Source: Sphingobacterium pedocola
GTDB lineage: Bacteria > Bacteroidota > Bacteroidia > Sphingobacteriales > Sphingobacteriaceae
Assembly (NCBI RefSeq): GCF_015209965.1
Contig: NZ_MU158689.1
Coordinates: 1,853,745 to 1,917,744 of the forward strand
Direction: 5' to 3'
DNA: 64,000 bases
Part shown: one piece after another, positions 18,543 to 28,746 of the stretch
How positions within the stretch are numbered: the first letter of the stretch is position 1
Layout of the letters: every line of letters starts with the position of its first letter
Notes under the pieces: generated by a model
Database searches by the model: none
What the model saw: only the letters and a program-made list of their open reading frames with translations
What the model was told of the DNA's origin: nothing
Program-made: the position numbers and the translations under genes

Positions 18543-21500
18543 CTAATGTTTCACCGCCATTTCATCAACGTAATCCTCGTTTTCTTCGTAATCTGCCACT
18601 ATCAGTTCTTCATAGTTCGTTTTTTCTTTCTTTCCAAAGCGTCTTCCCAGACTGTCAAATATCGAATATACGACAGGAACGACTACTAAGGTCAGTAACA
18701 AAGAAGACAATAGACCTCCGATGATAACGATAGCTAGACCTCTGTTTGTATCAGCAATACCCCCTGTAGCCATCGCAATAGGAATCATACCAAATACCAT
18801 GGCAATGGTTGTCATTAAGATCGGACGAAGACGGGCGTGGTTGGCAGCCACTAGGGCATCGTGCGTATTATCACCGGCATCTTTACGATGGTTAGCAAAA
18901 TCCACCAATAAAATCGCATTCTTTGCGACTAAACCAATCAACATGATGATACCCAATATGGTAAAAATATTCAGTGTCTGATTGGTTAACGCCAACAACA
19001 ATAAGGCTCCGATAAAAGACAACGGTATAGAGAACAATACGACAAAAGGTGTCACAAAGTTATCATATAAGGCAACCATAACGAGATAAACCAAAATAAT
19101 GGAAGCTAATAATGCAATCCCTAGCGTACCAAAACCTTCGGATTGATTCTCCATATTCCCCCCCCAAACATAGGAAACTCCTGGCTTACGTTCCAGTTTT
19201 GAAAACTCCACCTCCCAATCGGCAGCTACGGTACCGGCAGGACGACCAATCACCTGCCCCTGAACGGATACAGCAGGAGATTTATCACGACGTTCCAATA
19301 ATGTAGGACCCGATCCATAGTTGATGTCGGCGAATTGCTCAAGCGATATAGCGCTACCCTGGTTATTTACAAACTTCAGTACACGTACATCATCTATACT
19401 AGCGCGGCCCTTATCATCAAATTGAATATTGATATCGTATTCATTATCTCCCGCACGGAATTTATTATCCGTATTTCCAGAAAAAGCCGTTTGCATGGTT
19501 GCACCTACAGTTGCTACATTAAGTCCAAGCGAAGTCATTTTTTCCCGGTCTACTTTTACGTTAATCTCAGGATTACCATCTTCAGAGGAAAGTTTCACCT
19601 GTGACGAACCCGGTACTTCACGTAACAGATCAGCGGCTTGATTAGCAAATTCTAAAGCATCTTCGACTGAAGATCCGATAATTGTCAATGTCAAAGGTGC
19701 TTGTTCAGCTCCCATCAAACCCATATTTACCGTCTTAATCTTCGCTCCAATAAGCTCCTTTTCTAATTCATTTTTTAAGTTAGCCGAGTAAACCTTCGAA
19801 TTTTCAATGCCTACATACTCGTCTTTCATAATAACATGAATTTCGGATTTATATCTGGAACCTGCAGCAGCAGTCATACCGCCATCACTGGATTGACCAA
19901 CCGAGGTGATTAGACGTTTAACTTCCGGCTTCGCTGAAATAAAGTTTTCAGCACGTTGTGTAAACAAATTTGTTGTTTCCAAAGATGCGTCTTTTTCCAG
20001 CTCCAATTGTACTAAGAATTCGCCTTTATCATTCGCAGGAAAGAAATCCGTTCCGATATACCCTAAACCGACCAGCATAATCGAGCCGAAAAACAAACCT
20101 ATAGCTAACAGAAGGGTCAATATTTTATTCAATCGCGTGCGAAGTGACCATTCCAAAATATTGGATACCCAATTTGTAAATTTCGTCAACCCTCTTTCAA
20201 ATCCTACAATTATTCCACCGAAGAAGGACTTCGGATTAATGTGCTCCAGCCTTCCAAATCGAGAGTATAACCAAGGCACAACAGTGAATGAGACCAACAA
20301 CGATAACAAAGTAGATATGATAACAGTAACACAGAATTGGGCAAGGATATTGGCGACCAAACCCGTTGACATCGCAATTGGTAAAAATACCACGACGATA
20401 ACTAAAGTAATAGCGGTAACTGTAAATCCAATTTCTTTAGCTCCATCGAATGCTGCACGTACCCTATTCTTACCCATTTCCATATGCCTGTGCACATTCT
20501 CGATAACCACAATCGCATCATCCACCAAAATACCAACTACCAATGATAAACCAAGTAATGACATCAGGTTTAAGGTATATCCCATAAAAAACATACCAAT
20601 AAAAGTTGCAATTAACGACAAAGGTATAGCCACCATCGTAAAGGCCGCATTTCTTAAACTATGAAGAAAGAAAAGCATGATAAAGCCTACCAATACGATA
20701 GCCAACACCAAATCCTTCATAACGTGCGAAGCTGCACTCAAGGTATACTCACTGGAGTCATTCGCAATCAAGACCTTGATATTATTGTTCTTGTAATCGT
20801 TCTCTACGCCCGCTATTGTACCTTTAATCGCTTCGGAAACGGCTACAGCATTTGCATCAGACTGTTTAAACACCTGTAATAAAATTGTGTTTTGACGGTC
20901 TAAACGGGCAATTTTTTCAACCTCCGCAATTCCATCTTGAATGTCAGCGACATCGCGTAAAAAGACAGTTGCACCAGTTGGTGTCGTTAATGGCAAATTT
21001 CGCAGTTCGTCTATCGAACCCACTTTACCAGCAAGACGAATGGTAGTCCGTTTCTCACTTGAGGCTACGCTACCTGTAGGGAAATCTAAATTGGAAGATG
21101 CAATTACCTGCTGCACCTGTGCGATCGAAAGTCCGTACCCCTGCAATCTTTCCGGATCAACCCGAACTTGGATTTCGCGTTCCTCTCCTCCTACCATATC
21201 TACTTTCGCAACACCATTGACACGGGCAAATACAGGTTGAATCTTATTGTCCAACAGGTCATAAAGTTCCTTTTCACTCAAATTTGACGTCACCGCCAAA
21301 CTCATAATAGCCACATCATCTAAGGAAAACTTATTTAATGTTGGCGGATCGACATCATCTGGTAAATCATTTAAGATGGAATTGATTTTACGTTGAGCGT
21401 CAGTTAATAGGAAATTGACATCTGCTCCGTCATTCAAGGTTACCATGACAACAGATACGTTCTCTAATGAGGTCGCCTCTATTTTTTTTACCATTTCTAA

Positions 21501-21719
21501 AGATGAAACCGCATCCTCAATCTTTTTTGTAACTGTATTTTCCACCTCCGTTGGAGATGCTCCCGGGTAAACCGTCTGTATGGTAATGACATTGATATCA
21601 AATTTTGGAATCAATTCATAACCCAATTGCGAATAGGAAAATATACCACCAAGTGTCAATATGATAAACATCACAATGATCAGACTCGGCCGCTTTATCG
21701 ATATTTCTGAAATTTTCAT
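18543..21719 (-). CDS. RND efflux pump inner-membrane permease (AcrB/HAE1 type)
   Basis: This 1058-residue proton-driven exporter has the RND layout. It begins with TM1 right at the N-terminus (ISIKRPSLIIVMFIILTLGGIFSY) and is followed by porter domains. TM2-6 come next with the proton-relay pair DD in VVGILVDDAIVVIENV, then the second half repeats the plan. The two-fold repeated architecture and twelve predicted helices are complete. The C-terminal tail is acidic. It is the last gene of an operon with a TetR regulator, TolC channel and adaptor, so it should form a tripartite pump. Likely substrates are hydrophobic drugs, dyes or bile-like compounds; none can be named from sequence. Confidence 0.95.
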   Translation of the reverse strand: MKISEISIKRPSLIIVMFIILTLGGIFSYSQLGYELIPKFDINVITIQTVYPGASPTEVENTVTKKIEDAVSSLEMVKKIEATSLENVSVVMVTLNDGADVNFLLTDAQRKINSILNDLPDDVDPPTLNKFSLDDVAIMSLAVTSNLSEKELYDLLDNKIQPVFARVNGVAKVDMVGGEEREIQVRVDPERLQGYGLSIAQVQQVIASSNLDFPTGSVASSEKRTTIRLAGKVGSIDELRNLPLTTPTGATVFLRDVADIQDGIAEVEKIARLDRQNTILLQVFKQSDANAVAVSEAIKGTIAGVENDYKNNNIKVLIANDSSEYTLSAASHVMKDLVLAIVLVGFIMLFFLHSLRNAAFTMVAIPLSLIATFIGMFFMGYTLNLMSLLGLSLVVGILVDDAIVVIENVHRHMEMGKNRVRAAFDGAKEIGFTVTAITLVIVVVFLPIAMSTGLVANILAQFCVTVIISTLLSLLVSFTVVPWLYSRFGRLEHINPKSFFGGIIVGFERGLTKFTNWVSNILEWSLRTRLNKILTLLLAIGLFFGSIMLVGLGYIGTDFFPANDKGEFLVQLELEKDASLETTNLFTQRAENFISAKPEVKRLITSVGQSSDGGMTAAAGSRYKSEIHVIMKDEYVGIENSKVYSANLKNELEKELIGAKIKTVNMGLMGAEQAPLTLTIIGSSVEDALEFANQAADLLREVPGSSQVKLSSEDGNPEINVKVDREKMTSLGLNVATVGATMQTAFSGNTDNKFRAGDNEYDINIQFDDKGRASIDDVRVLKFVNNQGSAISLEQFADINYGSGPTLLERRDKSPAVSVQGQVIGRPAGTVAADWEVEFSKLERKPGVSYVWGGNMENQSEGFGTLGIALLASIILVYLVMVALYDNFVTPFVVLFSIPLSFIGALLLLALTNQTLNIFTILGIIMLIGLVAKNAILLVDFANHRKDAGDNTHDALVAANHARLRPILMTTIAMVFGMIPIAMATGGIADTNRGLAIVIIGGLLSSLLLTLVVVPVVYSIFDSLGRRFGKKEKTNYEELIVADYEENEDYVDEMAVKH

Positions 21720-21781
21720 CTGTATATTAGTTTTCTTTAAAGCGATGAAGTTATCGTCATCTAAATCAGCTTTAAACTTTT

Positions 21782-22840
21782 TTATTTAATAATCGTAATC
21801 GGGCTTTGATCGAATAAATTGATCTGTCCAGAAATAACAACTTGATCACCATCATCAACACCACTGATTACCTCTATATAATCACCAAAGCTACGACCTG
21901 AAACTACCTGTGTCAGTACCGCTTTATCTCCCTTTACAACATAAACTTTGTTATCACTCACGGAACCGACAAACGCAGTTCTTGGAATAACAAGCGCATT
22001 CGCACTTTGCTCGACGCCAAAACGTGCAGTACCATACATTCCCGCACGCAAATCATTATCGGCATTATTGGTAATCTCTATTTCAACCGGAAAATTCAAG
22101 CCACCGTCCGATTTAGGGGCTATAAAAGTGATTTTACCTGTAAATGTTTTATCAGCATATACACTTGCTGTCACATCCACCGTCTGTCCGACTTTTAAAG
22201 TGGCTACGTTTTTTTCGTCTACGTTTACCCGTAATTTCAAGGTGCTTACATTCACGATATCAAATGCAGCAGCACCTACGTTTAGATAAGTACCCGGTTC
22301 AATCATCCGCGCATTGACTATACCAGAAACTGACGTCTTGATCGTAACATCTCCGGCAGTCAATTTTGCTGACTGCAGATTATTTTTGGCATTTTCAAAC
22401 TGTAATTTAGTCTGATCCAATTGTTGCTTAGTAACGCCGCCGGTAGCGTAAGCACTTTCGAAGCGCTGAACATCTGCCTGTGCATTGTTGAAAACCGCCT
22501 GCGCGTTCGCTACCGATACATTTAATTTATCTCCTTCTACAACAGCTAAAGTTTGTCCGGCGCTTACGCGCGAGCCTTCGTCTACTAAAACGCGTACGAC
22601 ACGACCTGCTGCCTCTGCCGATACAGTTACCTCTTGTTTAGGCATAAATGTACCATTGGCCAAATAAGCCAAGTCCATGGTTTGGCTTTTAGCTGTATCA
22701 ACACGCACCGCCACCGTAGCATTTGTAACTGCAGCTGCAGCTGTTTCTTCTTCATTTTTTGTCTTGTTTTTATTCAAGATGTAAAAAATTCCTGCTAACA
22801 CAGCAGCAATAATAATTACAGAAATAATTGCACGTTTCAT
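21782..22840 (-). CDS. RND efflux periplasmic adaptor (membrane fusion protein)
   Basis: The 352-residue adaptor links the inner-membrane permease to the outer-membrane channel. It has an N-terminal membrane anchor (AIISVIIIAAVLAGIFYIL), then a barrel-sandwich/lipoyl half-motif (GRVVRVLVDEGSRVSAGQTLAVVE). A helical hairpin with two short coiled-coil arms follows (about residues 110-150, GGVTKQQLDQTKLQFENAKNNL). The second lipoyl half and a beta-barrel domain (LRVNVDEKNVATLKVGQTVDV) close it. There is no lipobox cysteine, so it is anchored by the N-terminal helix. It lies 62 bases before the permease gene and 83 bases after the TolC gene. Confidence 0.93.
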   Translation of the reverse strand: MKRAIISVIIIAAVLAGIFYILNKNKTKNEEETAAAAVTNATVAVRVDTAKSQTMDLAYLANGTFMPKQEVTVSAEAAGRVVRVLVDEGSRVSAGQTLAVVEGDKLNVSVANAQAVFNNAQADVQRFESAYATGGVTKQQLDQTKLQFENAKNNLQSAKLTAGDVTIKTSVSGIVNARMIEPGTYLNVGAAAFDIVNVSTLKLRVNVDEKNVATLKVGQTVDVTASVYADKTFTGKITFIAPKSDGGLNFPVEIEITNNADNDLRAGMYGTARFGVEQSANALVIPRTAFVGSVSDNKVYVVKGDKAVLTQVVSGRSFGDYIEVISGVDDGDQVVISGQINLFDQSPITIIK

Positions 22841-22923
22841 ATGTATAAGTTATTCGTTTTTATTTGTTTTCAGCGGCGCTCATTAGCGTTACGCGGTTTA
22901 TCTTTTAATGTTGTAACTATCGA

Positions 22924-24243
22924 TTACTCGTTTACTAATGATTTCAAATTTCCTTTAGCCTTTATTAATTGAATTTCGGCTACTTTAAAATTCAGCAAGG
23001 ATGTATTCAAGTTATTTTGAGCGTCTGCAAACGCCTTTTCAGCATCAAGTAACTCTGTTAAATTTGCTAAGCCATTTTTATAATTATTTTCCGTATCTGA
23101 TAATACTTCTTTAGCCAAGCTGACATTTGAACGATTCGAGTTCACAACCAGCAAACTATTTTTAATCTGCGATTTCGCATTTTCATTCGCCAAAGATAAG
23201 CCAAGCTTTGTATCTTCTAAATCTACCCTAGCTTGTCTAATTTGAATATCAGCTTGATTAATTTTGGATCGTGTAAAGCCGCCTGAAAAAATAGGAATTG
23301 ATAAGTTTAAACCTATACTGGAAGTCTTCGGCCACATAAAATCACCTCCAATGGGAAACCCTTGACCAAATCCATTAAACCCAAAATCGGCACCTAAAGA
23401 TAATTTAGGATACAAGTCCGCCACTTTCGAAGTTTTATTAAGCTCATATAGCTCAATTTGCTTTTCACTTAATAAAACTTCCGTTCTCATGCTCACATCA
23501 CTACTTTCTAAAACAATAGAAGCATCAATATCAAATGTCTCCTTTGGCAGCTCAACATCCATTTCTATTGGCATACCAATAGCAAATTTCAGGGCATTTT
23601 CCTTCAATTGTAATTCATTTAAAACTTGTTGCTTTTGAGATTCTAAGTTATTAATTGCGACCATTAAACGATCTAAATCTATTTTCTTTTGCAAACCTGC
23701 TTGCACAAGTCCGTCGACAACGTTCTTCGTTTTGATCGTATTATCCAGATTTGCCTGAATGGTTTCTAACTGCAATTGAGTTTGGAAAATATCATAATAC
23801 GAATTCGAAACCTTCTCAATAAGCTGTTCTTCAGTTAATTGGACATTTATCTGATAAAACTCTTTTGTAGTTTTAGCAGCCTTCAAACCTGTAAAAAGGG
23901 ACTGATTAAATAATTGTTGATTTAAAGAAACCATCCCGGCAGAGTTCCAAGGTTGTCCCATTTTTGCAGTTATTACCTCTCCACCTAAATCAATTGCCAT
24001 TTCAGGAATTATCGCATTATACTTTAAAGATCCCGAAGCGGTAATCTGCGGTAATGCACCTGATCTTACCTCATCAATTTGATATTGCGCATTTTCTAAT
24101 TCAAGCTTGGATTTTTTCGCTTCCGCCTTATTTTCGAGCGCAAATTTCACGGCTTTTTGAAGTGTCAAAACTTCCTGTCCGTACAAATAATTACCAGCAA
24201 AAATGCTGCACAGTAGCACTGCGATTGTTTTTATTGTTTTCAT
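22924..24243 (-). CDS. TolC-family outer membrane efflux protein
   Basis: The 439-residue protein starts with a signal peptide (MKTIKTIAVLLCSIFAGNYLYG, cut before Q) and contains the two tandem outer-membrane-efflux repeats of TolC-like channels. The long alpha-helical stretches (KNVVDGLVQAGLQKKIDLDRL; SLAKEVLSDTENNYKNGLANL) alternate with strand pairs, as in the helical barrel. The FTRSKINQADIQIRQARVDL region is typical of the second repeat. Its start codon overlaps the stop of the TetR gene by one base (TAATG). The channel should dock on the adaptor and RND permease that follow. Confidence 0.92.
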   Translation of the reverse strand: MKTIKTIAVLLCSIFAGNYLYGQEVLTLQKAVKFALENKAEAKKSKLELENAQYQIDEVRSGALPQITASGSLKYNAIIPEMAIDLGGEVITAKMGQPWNSAGMVSLNQQLFNQSLFTGLKAAKTTKEFYQINVQLTEEQLIEKVSNSYYDIFQTQLQLETIQANLDNTIKTKNVVDGLVQAGLQKKIDLDRLMVAINNLESQKQQVLNELQLKENALKFAIGMPIEMDVELPKETFDIDASIVLESSDVSMRTEVLLSEKQIELYELNKTSKVADLYPKLSLGADFGFNGFGQGFPIGGDFMWPKTSSIGLNLSIPIFSGGFTRSKINQADIQIRQARVDLEDTKLGLSLANENAKSQIKNSLLVVNSNRSNVSLAKEVLSDTENNYKNGLANLTELLDAEKAFADAQNNLNTSLLNFKVAEIQLIKAKGNLKSLVNE

Positions 24244-24851
24244 TATTCTGTTCTACTAACTATTTTTCCTTCAAAGATAAATTCCGTCGCACGCTTTTGG
24301 CTCGCCAGAATTTTATCGACCTTATTGACATTCGGCAAGCCCGTAACGATGTCGGCAATATTATGCATAATACCCAATCCACGTACGACTTCTACAAAAC
24401 AAAGACTAGCACAATCAATATCTGCAATTTTTACTTCCCCAGACTTTATCGCCTTCGTCAACAATTGCTTGACATTCGCAATATCACGCTTATGAAATTC
24501 GATTAGAACATCCGTCAGTTCCAACCCCTTTATCCATTCCAAATTTTCACTAAGATGCAATACATAATACTTTCTTATATAGTTTGCCCTTAACTCTAGC
24601 AAAGCAAACAATGTATTCATTAAATTATTGTCATACCCATCTATAACAGCTACTTCATATTGATTCGCTTCCTGCGCTATAGCAAACAAAACGTCTTTGA
24701 TTAAAGCGTTTTTATCTGGATAGTAATAATATAAATTTGCTTTTGTAATCCGCAAATCCTCCGCAATTTCGTTCATCGTGGTCTTATTAAAACCATAATG
24801 TGAAAAGCGCTTGATCGCGACCTCTATAATCTCCTCTTTACGATTATCCAT
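24243..24851 (-). CDS. TetR/AcrR family regulator of the efflux operon
   Basis: The 202-residue regulator has the classic N-terminal TetR helix-turn-helix (EEIIEVAIKRFSHYGFNKTT, then MNEIAEDLRITKANLYYYYP). A helical ligand-binding domain follows. It is the first gene of the operon and its stop codon overlaps the TolC start by one base, so it is co-transcribed with the pump it presumably represses. Family members usually bind a palindrome in their own promoter and are released by a pump substrate. A short inverted repeat, ATTGT-N4-ACAAT (24949-24962), lies upstream of the candidate promoter. Confidence 0.92.
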   Translation of the reverse strand: MDNRKEEIIEVAIKRFSHYGFNKTTMNEIAEDLRITKANLYYYYPDKNALIKDVLFAIAQEANQYEVAVIDGYDNNLMNTLFALLELRANYIRKYYVLHLSENLEWIKGLELTDVLIEFHKRDIANVKQLLTKAIKSGEVKIADIDCASLCFVEVVRGLGIMHNIADIVTGLPNVNKVDKILASQKRATEFIFEGKIVSRTE

Positions 24852-24897
24852 TTACCTATCTCTCCTTTTTTATTTCTGACTTTTGCTAGAAATTGTT

Positions 24898-24930
24898 CAA
24901 AAATATAAAATGAATAATACATTTGGCGAA
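24898..24930 (-). promoter_or_regulatory. candidate promoter of the tetR-efflux operon
   Basis: On the minus strand TATTTTTG (24905-24898) matches the Bacteroidota -7 consensus TAnnTTTG exactly. It is preceded, after a 21-base spacer, by TTCG (24930-24927), one mismatch from the -33 TTTG. It lies 46 bases before the tetR start codon. Confidence 0.5.
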
Positions 24931-25041
24931 AGGTTGCATAAAAAAAACATTGTAATGACAATATACCTGTTCAAGTTCAGTGTATATAACGTAGGATAGC
25001 ATGCAAATGCTTCATGGATATGAAGCTTATTTTAAGATAGT

Positions 25042-25698
25042 TTATTCAAAAAGCTTTTGAAATTTTCGTCTATCTAACTTATAAAGTCGGGCAGCCCGAT
25101 ATGAAACTCCCGTTTGAAATTCATCCAGCTCTTTTAGATAACCTAGGTTATTTATTTTCTTACGAAAATTTCGCTTATCTAGTGTTTCCCCTAAAAGTGC
25201 TTCATAAACTTGTTGGAATTGAGTTAACGTGAATTTTTCGGGAAGCAGCTCAAAAGGAGCTAACGAATAGGACAATCGCTTCTTCAACTTTTCTACACTT
25301 AGTTGGATAATCTCACGATGGTCAAAGGCCAAATCTGGGAGGTGATTAATGGGATACCATTTGGCTTGCTTCATATAAGATGTAACAGGCTTCACCTTGT
25401 TTTTAACATTGTCGTAACGCACCAAAGCAACATATGCAACAGTAAGAATCCGCCCTTCCGGATGTCTTTTTACGCCTGCAAATGCGGCCAATTGCTCTAG
25501 ATAAATATCTTTAAGACCCGTATTTTCATAGGAAATACGTTTTACAGCGTCTTCCATCTCCTCGTCTTTCTCAACATAAAACCCAGGTAATGCCCACCAC
25601 CCTTTATACGGATATTCATTTCTTTCTGTCAACAATATTTTTAATTGAGCTTCATGAAAGGTGTAGATTACGCAGTCAACTGTAAAATGTGATAACAA
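25042..25698 (-). CDS. Nudix-domain transcription regulator (NrtR/AraR-like)
   Basis: The 218-residue protein joins an N-terminal Nudix fold (about residues 1-140) to a C-terminal winged helix (about 150-218, FQQVYEALLGETLDKRNFRKK then INNLGYLKEL), the plan of NrtR and of Bacteroidota sugar regulators such as AraR. The Nudix box is degenerate. Where REUxEExGU is expected it reads RISYENTGL (residues 54-62), so two of the metal-binding glutamates are missing and hydrolysis is unlikely. Hence the fold probably senses a ligand. It starts at a TTG; no ATG lies between it and the upstream stop. It is divergent from pfkA and probably controls the glycolytic operon. Confidence 0.85.
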   Translation of the reverse strand: MLSHFTVDCVIYTFHEAQLKILLTERNEYPYKGWWALPGFYVEKDEEMEDAVKRISYENTGLKDIYLEQLAAFAGVKRHPEGRILTVAYVALVRYDNVKNKVKPVTSYMKQAKWYPINHLPDLAFDHREIIQLSVEKLKKRLSYSLAPFELLPEKFTLTQFQQVYEALLGETLDKRNFRKKINNLGYLKELDEFQTGVSYRAARLYKLDRRKFQKLFE

Positions 25699-25797
25699 AC
25701 CTTTAAAATTTAAGTATTAATAAAATCGATAAGCAACTAGAACTGTAGGCAATATTGCTCAAAAAATGTATAATAAACAAAAAAAATAGCAGAAAAA

Positions 25798-25829
25798 TTT
25801 AATAGTGTAAAAAATACACACTATATTCG
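25798..25829 (+). promoter_or_regulatory. pfkA promoter with candidate operator in the spacer
   Basis: TTTA (25798-25801) and TATATTCG (25822-25829) fit the Bacteroidota -33/-7 pattern (TTTG, about 20 bases, TAnnTTTG) with one mismatch each. A perfect inverted repeat, ATAGTGT (25802-25808) and ACACTAT (25818-25824), fills the 20-base spacer and touches the -7 box. Placed between pfkA and a divergent Nudix/winged-helix regulator, it is a good candidate for that protein's operator. Confidence 0.6.
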
Positions 25830-25850
25830 TATAAGCTAAACTAAATTATA

Positions 25851-26834
25851 GTGAGAGAAATTAATAGAATAGGTGTTTTTACATCTGGAGGGGACGCACC
25901 TGGAATGAATGCAGCCATCCGATCAGTTGTAAGAACTGCTTTATATGAAAACAAAAAGGTCACAGGCATTTATCACGGATACCAAGGAATGATAGATGGC
26001 GAGTTTACAGATATGACAAGTCGCTCGGTAAGTTCTATAATCAATAAAGGCGGAACCGTATTAAAATCAGCACGTTGTTTGGATTTCAAAACCAAAGAAG
26101 GAAGAGCAAAAGCGTACGAAAATATAAAAAAAGCAGGTATAGATGCGTTAGTTGCAATCGGTGGAGACGGAACTTTTACCGGTGCACAGATATTATCACA
26201 GGAGTATGATATTCCGGTGATGTGTATCCCTGGAACAATAGACAATGACCTTTATGGCTCTGACTATACCCTAGGATATGATACGGCAAATAATACGGTA
26301 ATTGAGGCGATAGATAAAATTAGAGATACCGCTGCGTCGCACAACAGGGTATTTTTTGTAGAAGTGATGGGCCGTGATTCGGGATGTATTGCCTTACAGG
26401 CCGGAGTAGGCGGAGGCGCTGAAGCTATACTTTTACCCGAAAAGGAAACAGCCATTGCTGAATTGATCTACCTATTAGAACACGCGGAAGAACGTAACAA
26501 AAGCTCTATGATCGTTATTATCGCCGAGGGAGATAAGAATGGTGGTGTATACAACGTAGCGAAGCATGTTCAAGAAAAATTTGATCATTTTGACATAAAA
26601 GTTAGTATCTTAGGGCATCTCCAACGTGGTGGGGCACCAAGTAGTTTTGACCGTGTGTTGGCTACACGTATGGGCTATACTGCTGTTAGAGAGTTATTAA
26701 AAGGCAATTCAGGCGCTACGGTCGGTATTAGAGGGATAGATATGATTACCACTCCACTGGAGGAAGCCTTAAATAATCGGGAATTCAAATTGAATGAAGA
26801 ATTATTAGAAATTGCGAAAGTAATGTCTATTTAA
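25851..26834 (+). CDS. pfkA: ATP-dependent 6-phosphofructokinase
   Basis: PfkA phosphorylates fructose 6-phosphate to fructose 1,6-bisphosphate. The 327-residue product has the bacterial ATP-PFK motifs. They include the nucleotide-binding GGDAPGMNAAIR near the N-terminus, then IGGDGTFTGA, the catalytic PGTIDND, the sugar-binding VEVMGRDSG and the C-terminal HLQRGGAPSSFDR with the effector/substrate-binding arginines. Gly in GGDGT, rather than Asp, fits ATP rather than pyrophosphate use. It starts at GTG. It is the first gene of an operon with a BadF-type kinase (10 bases on) and gap. A candidate operator overlaps the promoter. Confidence 0.95.
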   Translation: MREINRIGVFTSGGDAPGMNAAIRSVVRTALYENKKVTGIYHGYQGMIDGEFTDMTSRSVSSIINKGGTVLKSARCLDFKTKEGRAKAYENIKKAGIDALVAIGGDGTFTGAQILSQEYDIPVMCIPGTIDNDLYGSDYTLGYDTANNTVIEAIDKIRDTAASHNRVFFVEVMGRDSGCIALQAGVGGGAEAILLPEKETAIAELIYLLEHAEERNKSSMIVIIAEGDKNGGVYNVAKHVQEKFDHFDIKVSILGHLQRGGAPSSFDRVLATRMGYTAVRELLKGNSGATVGIRGIDMITTPLEEALNNREFKLNEELLEIAKVMSI

Positions 26835-26844
26835 GGTAAACAAT

Positions 26845-28694
<1,850 letters not shown>

Positions 28695-28710
28695 TTTGAT
28701 TTCCCGATCT

Positions 28711-28746
28711 AAAAAAATGGAGCTACGGTGTTAGCTCCATTTTTTT
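28711..28746. terminator. terminator between gap and the T9SS cargo gene
   Basis: AAAAAAATGGAGCT (28711-28724) and AGCTCCATTTTTTT (28733-28746) form a perfect 14-bp stem with an 8-base loop, flanked by A/T runs on both sides. It ends the pfkA operon and could also serve the convergent minus-strand gene, whose stop codon lies at the edge of the stem. Confidence 0.92.
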
